The translations under genes were made by a program, and so were the position numbers. Positions 15,655 to 22,339 of a stretch of DNA of 64,000 bases are shown here, one piece after another. Location of the stretch: positions 1-64,000 of the forward strand of contig SUZF01000005.1 of assembly GCA_015060065.1 (NCBI GenBank). Direction: 5' to 3'. The notes below the pieces were generated by a model. That model did not search any database, was not told where the DNA came from, and saw only the letters and a list, made by a program, of their open reading frames with translations. Each line of letters begins with the position of its first letter. Position 1 is the first letter of the stretch. The DNA is from Rikenellaceae bacterium (lineage in GTDB: Bacteria > Bacteroidota > Bacteroidia > Bacteroidales > Rikenellaceae).

Positions 15655-15728
15655 CGCCTGAACAAGGACTTGAACCTAGGACCCCATGATTAACAGTCAT
15701 GTGCTCTAACCAACTGAGCTATTCAGGC
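15655..15728 (-). tRNA. tRNA-Asn (anticodon GTT)
   Basis: Acceptor GCCTGAA/TTCAGGC with discriminator G, D arm GCTC/GAGC, anticodon stem CATGA/TCATG with loop CTGTTAA, T loop TTCAAGT. First gene of a two-tRNA unit whose promoter is at 15758-15765. Confidence 0.96.
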
Positions 15729-15757
15729 TTTTCGAACCGTTTATCGGTTTCGGAGTG

Positions 15758-15765
15758 CAAATATA
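15758..15765 (-). promoter_or_regulatory. Promoter of tRNA-Asn/Val
   Basis: TATATTTG on the minus strand, with a minus-strand TTTG at 15785-15788 nineteen bp upstream, giving a textbook Bacteroidota -33/-7 pair. A near-palindrome (AACCG/CGGTT) lies in the short leader. Confidence 0.75.
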
Positions 15766-15818
15766 GGGGCTTTTTTTTATTCTGCAAAACTTTTGCAATA
15801 AATTTTTCAAAAAAAATG

Positions 15819-15826
15819 TACCTTTG
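15819..15826 (+). promoter_or_regulatory. -7 box 5 bp before DUF1573 gene
   Basis: TACCTTTG ends 5 bp before the ATG at 15832, with TTTG at 15792-15795 as a somewhat distant -33 candidate. The start site would fall at or next to the start codon. Confidence 0.55.
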
Positions 15827-15831
15827 TGGTG

Positions 15832-16920
15832 ATGATGAAACGAATTGCATATATAAATATCCTCATTCTCACAATGTTGTGCAATGTGAGAATTTTTGCA
15901 CAATCGTCACTGACTTTCGATGTTACGGAACATGATTTCGGCACCATACGCGAGCAGGCGGGTCGAGTGAAGCATAATTTCCACCTTCGCAATGCCGGCA
16001 GTGAGCCTGTGGTTATTCTCTCGGTTGCGACAACGTGTGGTTGTACTGTGGCGAAATTTGACCGTCGCCCAATTCTTCCCGATAGCACTGCAACCATCGA
16101 GGTCTCATTCGACCCGATGAATCGGCCGGGCAATTTCGATAAGGAGGTGTCGGTATTTACCTCGGAGGGTGGGCAGCCTATGAAATTGAAGATTCGCGGA
16201 TATGTCGAGGAGCGACCACGTACCGTCGAGGAGCGTTTCGCGCACTTTGTCGGCAGTGGGGTACGCTTGGAGGATAATTTCCACGCCTTTGCCTATGTCG
16301 AGCAGGGTAATCCCTCGACAACAGCGATACGTATCATCAATACCTCGAACAAGACGGTACGCCTCCGTGCCTTCGAGCAGCGGCCAAGCGGAGTGCTGTT
16401 GATGGGGTATCCCAAACAACTCGCGCCAAACGAGCAGGGCGAGATTGTCATAACATATAGCGTTCCGGTCGGCTCCGCGCGATTTGGCACGGTCGATACG
16501 ATGGTCGATTTCGAGGTCAATGGTCGCCACTCCGAAGCGTTTATCTCGGTGACGGGTATAATTATCGATAATCGCGATAAAATAGATTATAATTGCGCTC
16601 CAAAGGTCGAAGTAATGAAAAATATTGTTAAATTTGGGGCGGTAAAACGGCACGATTCGGAGCGGATAGAACACTTTGCTATAACGAACAAGGGTAAGGC
16701 TCCTCTGAAAATCCGAGCCGTAGAGATTTTACACTCGACCGTAACGCTTTCTCTGTCAGAGGGTGACGAGATTGCTCCGGGCGAGACACGAAATGTTGAA
16801 TTAAGGTTGAATCCGTTGCGGATTGACTATGGCCCGCTCTCCGAGCGCATAAGGATTGTAACAAACGACCCCGAACACCCGATGCGGACACTGCGCGTAA
16901 CGGCAATTGTAGTAGAATAG
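15832..16920 (+). CDS. DUF1573 (ASPM-like) domain protein, exported
   Basis: Exported protein of about 362 residues. The signal peptide ends IFAQ, then a DUF1573 immunoglobulin-like domain covers residues about 28-125 (DFGTIREQAGRVKHNFHLRN...CGCTVAKFDRR...STATIEVSFDP), and two further beta-rich domains follow, the last (about 275-362) again DUF1573-like (FGAVKRHDSERIEHFAITNKGKAPLKIRAVE). Function is unknown; such proteins are common in the Bacteroidota envelope. ATGs at 15832 and 15835 are both possible, and an in-frame GTG at 15826 overlaps the promoter. Confidence 0.8.
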   Translation: MMKRIAYINILILTMLCNVRIFAQSSLTFDVTEHDFGTIREQAGRVKHNFHLRNAGSEPVVILSVATTCGCTVAKFDRRPILPDSTATIEVSFDPMNRPGNFDKEVSVFTSEGGQPMKLKIRGYVEERPRTVEERFAHFVGSGVRLEDNFHAFAYVEQGNPSTTAIRIINTSNKTVRLRAFEQRPSGVLLMGYPKQLAPNEQGEIVITYSVPVGSARFGTVDTMVDFEVNGRHSEAFISVTGIIIDNRDKIDYNCAPKVEVMKNIVKFGAVKRHDSERIEHFAITNKGKAPLKIRAVEILHSTVTLSLSEGDEIAPGETRNVELRLNPLRIDYGPLSERIRIVTNDPEHPMRTLRVTAIVVE

Positions 16921-16937
16921 AAACAAATATAAGCGTA

Positions 16938-16945
16938 TATTTTTG
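16938..16945 (+). promoter_or_regulatory. -7 box 5 bp before orphan membrane gene
   Basis: TATTTTTG ends 5 bp before the ATG at 16951, the same spacing as the box before the DUF1573 gene. No convincing -33 element seen. Confidence 0.5.
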
Positions 16946-16950
16946 TTGCG

Positions 16951-18276
16951 ATGAATACAATAAAGGTTTTATTAAATGGTCTTGCTCCATTGCTTGCGAC
17001 TATTGGACTTCTGTTTGGCTCGATATATTTTGTGGCTTCGCCGGCGTGGAATGTTGGAGCATTTGTGGTAGTGACTATATTCGTTTTACTCCTTGTTGCC
17101 TCTTATCGCGAACAGCGTGAAAGCGCAGAGAAGATGAACGATTATTTCGATAAGGCATACCTTGTTTTAAGCATATCGATTTGTTTGGCTGGTGCTATCC
17201 ATACCTTGATAGGCAAGATTATAGGTACCGAGGGGTATATCACGATGCTCATTTCGCTTACGCCCGTGTTGCTTGCTACGCTTCGCCTCAATCGTGCGAT
17301 AGATGTCATCGAAGCCTCGATGAACAATATCGAGGGCTTGAAATCTTTGCGTATGGTTATGGCTTTGCCATTGTTTTATCTTCTGCTTGGATTGGAGTGT
17401 TGGAGCATAGATGCAGCGATATATACTTATATACCATTAGTTGCGGTTTTGGGCTGGACACTATTCCAAAGACATTCGGATATGCGTGCTTTTCAGCGAG
17501 CCAATCCCGATGTTAAATTCAATCCAAAGGCTACAATATCGCGCCCATCATCAACTTCGGTGGCTATTGTGGTGGGTGCCGCGATTTGTGTGGCAGCCCA
17601 TTTCCTGTTTGCTCTTTTGCCTGAAAATTTTGCTTTGGACCCAACGGAGTGGTTCGATACATCACTCGTTAAGGTGGCAATTCCGATGTGTATTTTGGGC
17701 GGTGTGATTGTTTGGCGTTACCCTTATTGGGAGCATAAAATCCTTGCCCTCGATGTGCCGAAAGAGAGTTATGTGGCAGAAAGCGGGCGATTGTTTATTT
17801 ATTCGATGCTCTGTGGTGTCGTTGCCGCAATTGCCGGCTTCGAGGCACCAAAGGCGGGTGCGGTGCTGATTTTCCTGATGCCTGCTTTGATGACCTATTA
17901 TGCCTATATTTATACCTATAATAGCGCACGTCGTCTGCCCTATATGCTCTTTTTGTTTGGCGTAAATCTCCTTGCCGGCTTTATCGGCATTGCGGCAGTG
18001 TGGTTTATGTTGTTCTTGGTGGCAATGTTCTTCTTGTTGAGTATTATGACAGGTATGACGCTCAATGTTTTGTCAAATCCGTTTGGCAATGGTGTGGTAG
18101 CCGATGGCTCTCGTATAAATGTATGGGATGCCGACGCAGGTCGTTCTATTCATTTGCGTCGATTGCCCGATGGTAGTTTGGAGGATTTGCAGGGTAATCC
18201 ATGGGATGAGGCTGGTACGCAAGGTCAGTTCCGTCCTCGTGGAAGCAATGGTAATATGTCGGGACAGGCTTTTTAA
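16951..18276 (+). CDS. Polytopic membrane protein of unknown function
   Basis: I do not recognise this 441-residue protein. It has about ten hydrophobic segments spread over residues 8-380, a charged loop after the second (YREQRESAEKMNDYFDKAY), and a 60-residue soluble tail rich in Gly, Asp and Arg that begins after LSNPFGNGVVADGSRINVWD and includes HLRRLPDGSLEDLQGNPWDEAG. There is no transporter or enzyme motif that I can name. It begins 30 bp after the DUF1573 gene, has its own promoter-like box, and precedes nfnA by 34 bp. The sequence is more AT-rich than the neighbouring Nfn genes. Confidence 0.75.
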   Translation: MNTIKVLLNGLAPLLATIGLLFGSIYFVASPAWNVGAFVVVTIFVLLLVASYREQRESAEKMNDYFDKAYLVLSISICLAGAIHTLIGKIIGTEGYITMLISLTPVLLATLRLNRAIDVIEASMNNIEGLKSLRMVMALPLFYLLLGLECWSIDAAIYTYIPLVAVLGWTLFQRHSDMRAFQRANPDVKFNPKATISRPSSTSVAIVVGAAICVAAHFLFALLPENFALDPTEWFDTSLVKVAIPMCILGGVIVWRYPYWEHKILALDVPKESYVAESGRLFIYSMLCGVVAAIAGFEAPKAGAVLIFLMPALMTYYAYIYTYNSARRLPYMLFLFGVNLLAGFIGIAAVWFMLFLVAMFFLLSIMTGMTLNVLSNPFGNGVVADGSRINVWDADAGRSIHLRRLPDGSLEDLQGNPWDEAGTQGQFRPRGSNGNMSGQAF

Positions 18277-18310
18277 TGTGTTGATTTATCGTAATTTATT
18301 TAGCGAAAAT

Positions 18311-19168
18311 ATGTTTAAGATTTTAGAAAAACGCTACTTGGCGGAGAATATATGCCTGATGCGCATCGAGGCTCCGCGAGTGGCTCGCTCGGCACAACCC
18401 GGACAGTTTGTGATTGTTCGTGCCGATGAGGTTGGCGAGCGTATTCCGCTGACCATCGCAGACTACGACCGCGAGGCGGGTACTGTGACTATTGTAACCC
18501 AGACGATTGGTGCATCGACCAAGAAGATTTGCGCTCTGAATGAGGGCGACTCGCTGGCAGACCTTGCGGGTCCGCTCGGCAATCCCTCGGAGTTTGTGAA
18601 GATGACCCCGGAGAAGTTGAAGGGACGTCGTTATCTCTTTGTTGCGGGAGGTGTCGGCACGGCTCCGGTCTATCCGCAGGTTAAGTGGCTGCACGAACAC
18701 GGTGTTGAGGCTGATGTGATTATAGGAGCCAAGACCTCGTCGCTGCTTATCTATACGGAGGAGATGCGCAAGGTGGCTTCGAATCTCTATATCGCTACCG
18801 ATGACGGCTCGGTGGGCGCGAAGGGCTTGGTTACGGATGTAATCAAGGATTTGATTGATAACAAGGGCGTGCGCTATGACGAGTGTGTGGCTATCGGCCC
18901 GATGATTATGATGAAATTTGTGGCATTGACCACCAAGGCATACTCGCTCAAAACCACCGTGTCGCTCAATGCGCTGATGGTCGATGGTACAGGTATGTGC
19001 GGAGCCTGCCGCGTGAGTGTTGGTGGCAAGACCCTCTTTACGTGCGTTGATGGACCCGAATTTGATGCCCATGAGGTCGATTTTGACGAGGCTATGCGTC
19101 GTCAGGCGATGTTCCGCGAGCAGGAGCATACCGCAAACGAGAAGGCTCATAAGTGTAACTGCTTCTGA
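18311..19168 (+). CDS. nfnA: NfnA-type FAD/[2Fe-2S] electron-transfer subunit
   Basis: Small subunit of an NADH-dependent ferredoxin:NADP oxidoreductase, also annotated sulfide dehydrogenase beta or dihydroorotate dehydrogenase-like electron-transfer subunit. The 285-residue protein has a flavin-binding barrel (PGQFVIVRADEVGERIPLTIAD), an NAD-binding segment (FVAGGVGTAPVYPQVKWL) and a C-terminal [2Fe-2S] motif, GMCGACRVSVGGKTLFTC. I start it at 18311, since the open frame upstream lies inside the previous gene. nfnB follows 14 bp later. The pair can perform flavin-based electron bifurcation in other anaerobes. Confidence 0.87.
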   Translation: MFKILEKRYLAENICLMRIEAPRVARSAQPGQFVIVRADEVGERIPLTIADYDREAGTVTIVTQTIGASTKKICALNEGDSLADLAGPLGNPSEFVKMTPEKLKGRRYLFVAGGVGTAPVYPQVKWLHEHGVEADVIIGAKTSSLLIYTEEMRKVASNLYIATDDGSVGAKGLVTDVIKDLIDNKGVRYDECVAIGPMIMMKFVALTTKAYSLKTTVSLNALMVDGTGMCGACRVSVGGKTLFTCVDGPEFDAHEVDFDEAMRRQAMFREQEHTANEKAHKCNCF

Positions 19169-19182
19169 TTATAGGTTAGGTT

Positions 19183-20568
19183 ATGGCAAATAAGATACCG
19201 CGCGTGCCGGTGCGCGAACAAGAGCCGGCAATCCGAGCAACCAACTTCGAGGAGGTCTGCTATGGTTATAATCGCGAGGAGGCTATGTTGGAGGCCTCGC
19301 GCTGCTTGAATTGTAAGAATCCTCGCTGTGTGTCGGCGTGTCCTGTGAATATCCGTATTCCCGACTTTATCGCACGACTCACGGAGGGCGATGAGGCTGC
19401 GGCTGCGGCAGTTATTGCCGAGGATAGTTCGTTGCCGAGTGTTTGTGGTCGAGTATGCCCGCAGGAGAGCCAATGCGAAGGCTCGTGTATTCTTGGTATT
19501 AAGGGCGAGCCGGTGGCTATTGGCAAACTTGAACGCTATGTGGGCGACTGGAAAATCGAGAATAGCGGAGCGCAGAGTGCCGATATCGAGCGCAACGGAC
19601 ATAGGGTTGCCGTTATCGGTAGCGGACCCGCGGGTTTGGCTTGCGCGAGCGACTTGGCGAAGATGGGCTATGAGGTTAAGATTTTCGAGGCACTGCACGA
19701 GGCCGGAGGTGTGCTGACATACGGTATCCCGGAGTTCCGTCTGCCCAAGAAGGCCGTGGTGGCGAAGGAGATTGAGGCTGTGAAACGCCTCGGTGTCGAG
19801 ATTGAGACCGATGTTATCGCAGGTCGTACCGTGACGGTCGATTCGCTACTTGACGAGGAGGGCTACGATGCTGTCTTTGTCGGTTCGGGAGCAGGTCTGC
19901 CTCGCTTTATGGGCATCGAGGGCGAGAATCTGAACGGTGTATTCTCGGCAAACGAGTTCTTGACCCGCACAAATCTTATGCGTGCCTATCGCGATGATTA
20001 CGACACCCCGATTTTTGTCGGTCGCAGGGCTGTGATTGTCGGCGGAGGTAACGTGGCTATGGATGCCGTGCGTACCGCGAAGCGTCTGGGAGCCGAGGCT
20101 ACGATAGTCTATCGTCGTAGCGAGGCAGAGTTGCCGGCACGTGTTGAGGAGGTACATCACGCCAAGGAGGAGGGTATCGAGTTCCGTATGCTGACTAATC
20201 CTACACGTATTCTCGGTGATGAGAAGGGTCGTGTTCGTGCTATCAACTGCGTTGAGATGACTCTTGGCGAGCCGGATGAGAGTGGACGTCGCTCTCCGGT
20301 GGTTAAGGATGGCTCGGACTTCGAGATTGAGTGTGACGTGGTTATCATGGCACTCGGAACGTCGCCCAATCCGCTGATTGCATCGACAACCGAGGGGCTC
20401 GAAACCAATCGTCGCGGATGTATCGTGGCAAACGAGAGCGGAGCAACCTCACGCGAGGGTGTCTTTGCCGGTGGCGATGCAGTGACGGGTGCAGCAACGG
20501 TAATTCTTGCAATGGGTGCAGGCCGCAAGGCTGCGACAGCCATAGACGAGTATATCAAGTCTAAATAG
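19183..20568 (+). CDS. nfnB: NfnB-type NADPH-binding subunit (GltA-like)
   Basis: 461-residue flavoprotein of the homotetrameric glutamate-synthase small-subunit family. The N-terminal Cys-rich region binds two [4Fe-4S] clusters (CLNCKNPRCVSACPVN and CGRVCPQESQCEGSC). FAD binds at VIGSGPAGLACASDLAKMG, NADP(H) at VIVGGGNVAMDAVRTAKRLG, and the C-terminal GGDAVTGAATVILAMGAGR closes the flavin site. Pairing with nfnA makes NfnAB (NADH + reduced ferredoxin + 2 NADP+) more likely than a lone glutamate synthase; no large glutamate-synthase subunit is nearby. Confidence 0.88.
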   Translation: MANKIPRVPVREQEPAIRATNFEEVCYGYNREEAMLEASRCLNCKNPRCVSACPVNIRIPDFIARLTEGDEAAAAAVIAEDSSLPSVCGRVCPQESQCEGSCILGIKGEPVAIGKLERYVGDWKIENSGAQSADIERNGHRVAVIGSGPAGLACASDLAKMGYEVKIFEALHEAGGVLTYGIPEFRLPKKAVVAKEIEAVKRLGVEIETDVIAGRTVTVDSLLDEEGYDAVFVGSGAGLPRFMGIEGENLNGVFSANEFLTRTNLMRAYRDDYDTPIFVGRRAVIVGGGNVAMDAVRTAKRLGAEATIVYRRSEAELPARVEEVHHAKEEGIEFRMLTNPTRILGDEKGRVRAINCVEMTLGEPDESGRRSPVVKDGSDFEIECDVVIMALGTSPNPLIASTTEGLETNRRGCIVANESGATSREGVFAGGDAVTGAATVILAMGAGRKAATAIDEYIKSK

Positions 20569-20588
20569 CGATTTCCGCATAGGTGAGT

Positions 20589-21152
20589 ATGGCTAAAATC
20601 GTCGGCTCGTTGGCTGTTATGGTTGCGATGTTGCTGACATCGTGTGTCCGACCGTGTAGGGTTGAGGGTACGGTGAGCGATATCTCGGATAATACGATAA
20701 CCATAACGACCGCAGAGGATGCGATTGTAACCTTCTCGACACGCGGTGCGAAGATGTGTTGCCCTGCGGGTATTCATCGAGGCTCGCCCGTGAGTGTCGA
20801 GTTTTCGGATGATGTGTCGGATGGATTTGGCAATGCCGAGAGGGTTGAGGCCCCCGAAGAGTATAATCTGCTCATAGGCCGTTGGATTGCGCCATGTGGC
20901 GGAAATCCTGAATGTATGCACGGATTTGAACTTCGCCCCGATGGAGAGGTCATCGAGATTGGAGACCACTCAATTCTCTACAACTATTGGAGATATGACG
21001 ACGGCACTTTGTCGCTTGCCGAAGCGGAGGAGAATCTCCTGATTGACAGATTCGACCTTGCTCATCATTGGACTATCGAACATATTGATTCTGCGACACT
21101 TACCATTAGCGGTTATGGTCGAACCGAGACCTTTGCGCGTGGGGAGCGGTAG
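20589..21152 (+). CDS. Small lipoprotein, lipocalin-like C-terminal half
   Basis: 187-residue predicted lipoprotein. The signal peptide ends in the lipobox LTSC, and the N-terminal half (about 25-85) is a small beta-rich domain (VEGTVSDISDNTITITTAEDA). The C-terminal half (LLIGRWIAPCGGNPECMHGFELRPDGEVIEIG...) resembles lipocalin-like domains of Bacteroidota. It has at least seven Cys, unusual for this organism's lipoproteins (CVRPC, MCCP, PCGGNPEC). It follows nfnB by 20 bp and may be co-transcribed, but nothing links it to electron transfer. Start at ATG 20589; GTG 20583 is an alternative. Confidence 0.7.
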   Translation: MAKIVGSLAVMVAMLLTSCVRPCRVEGTVSDISDNTITITTAEDAIVTFSTRGAKMCCPAGIHRGSPVSVEFSDDVSDGFGNAERVEAPEEYNLLIGRWIAPCGGNPECMHGFELRPDGEVIEIGDHSILYNYWRYDDGTLSLAEAEENLLIDRFDLAHHWTIEHIDSATLTISGYGRTETFARGER

Positions 21153-21202
21153 GCGTGTGTGTCGAAAATGGGTAGCCCTATTGCATAATCGACAAAATGG
21201 TG

Positions 21203-21210
21203 TAACTTTG
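21203..21210 (+). promoter_or_regulatory. -7 box of BACON lipoprotein gene
   Basis: TAACTTTG, 30 bp before the ATG at 21241. Confidence 0.6.
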
Positions 21211-21240
21211 CGAAAAATGTTTAACTAAATACTATCTTAT

Positions 21241-22257
21241 ATGAAATTTATGAATCAGATTTTTAGAGGTGGCGTTGCATTGATGGTTATGCTGGCAGCA
21301 GTTGTTCCGTTTACCTCGTGTGAGAAAGAGCCGTCGGCTCCGGTGATTAAACTTGAAGTGAATCCCTTTGAGGTCGCATCGGGTGCAGGTAACTACGCGG
21401 TTGAATATACAATTCAGAATCCGGTTGTCGGAGGTCGTCTTGATGCCGATACCGATTGTGAGTGGATTGACGAGTTGGATGTTACATACGAGAGGATTAA
21501 GTTCGAGGTTGAGGCAAACTACGACAAGAAGAGCCGCTCCGGCAAAATCGAACTCTTCTACGATGGTGCCGCAAAGGTTATCTTGACGGTCAGTCAGGCA
21601 GGTGCTGTGAATGAACTCAATGGACATGAGTTTGTTGATCTTGGTTTGAGCGTGAAGTGGGCAACCTGCAATCTGGGTGCTACGGAGAAGGGCGATGCCG
21701 GAAACTACTATATGTGGGGCGACATTGTTAATCGCAAGAGCGAGGGCTACTCGGCAGATAATTATCCCTACCTTGTTAAGACACTGGTGCCGGCTACTGA
21801 TGAAGATGGCAATCCGATGCTTGACGAGGAGACGGGCGAGCCGATTATGACCGAAGTGTGGAACTACACCGATATTGGTGCCAATATCAGCGGTAACGAG
21901 CAGTATGACGTTGCCCGCAAGGAGTGGGGCGCAACTTGGCGTATTCCTACGCAGGAGGAGGTGCAGGAGTTGATTGCTAACTGTACGTTTATTTGGACAA
22001 ATTATAAGAGTGCCACCGGATTTGAGATTACCTCGAAAATCAACGGAATGAAGATTTATATGCCGGCAGTGGGCTATTATATGGGTAACGCTTCGTGTAG
22101 TTATTTCGGCTCGAATGGTAGTTATTGGACAGCCTCGGCATTTACGGGCGAGAAGACTGGCAATGCATACTATATCCTGATGACCAACGGACGTGGTTTC
22201 CGTATTGACTATACGGCATATCACTCCTCACACCCGATTCGTCCCGTGACGGAGTAG
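21241..22257 (+). CDS. BACON-like lipoprotein with paralogous FSMP-type domain
   Basis: 338-residue surface lipoprotein. The signal peptide ends FTSC. A BACON-like beta domain covers about 35-118 (CEWIDELDVTYERIKFEVEANYD...ILTVSQAG). From NELNGHEFVDLGLSVKWATCN a domain like the Fibrobacter succinogenes major paralogous domain runs to the end (GNYYMWGDI, WRIPTQEEVQELI, YWTASAF, IRPVTE). BACON domains are thought to bind glycans or mucin; no enzyme motif is present. It has its own promoter and a strong terminator, so it is a single-gene unit. Confidence 0.82.
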   Translation: MKFMNQIFRGGVALMVMLAAVVPFTSCEKEPSAPVIKLEVNPFEVASGAGNYAVEYTIQNPVVGGRLDADTDCEWIDELDVTYERIKFEVEANYDKKSRSGKIELFYDGAAKVILTVSQAGAVNELNGHEFVDLGLSVKWATCNLGATEKGDAGNYYMWGDIVNRKSEGYSADNYPYLVKTLVPATDEDGNPMLDEETGEPIMTEVWNYTDIGANISGNEQYDVARKEWGATWRIPTQEEVQELIANCTFIWTNYKSATGFEITSKINGMKIYMPAVGYYMGNASCSYFGSNGSYWTASAFTGEKTGNAYYILMTNGRGFRIDYTAYHSSHPIRPVTE

Positions 22258-22286
22258 TCGCGCATATATTGCCGATTCGGATAACA

Positions 22287-22319
22287 TAAGGGCTGCCCGA
22301 CACTGTCGGGCAGCCCTTA
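22287..22319. terminator. Bidirectional terminator hairpin
   Basis: A 15-bp perfect stem (22287-22301 with 22305-22319) with a 3-nt loop, between the convergent BACON lipoprotein and M16 peptidase genes. T-runs are short on both sides. Confidence 0.8.
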
Positions 22320-22339
22320 CGTTTGGAGTGAGATACGGA

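Noticed and set aside
15110..15700. Short frames through the inverted-repeat block and tRNAs
   Set aside because: They read across tRNA genes and hairpins, and similarity is limited to the palindromes themselves.
19183..20568. Glutamate synthase small subunit acting in nitrogen assimilation
   Set aside because: No large subunit is present and the gene is paired with nfnA, so an Nfn-type enzyme is more likely.
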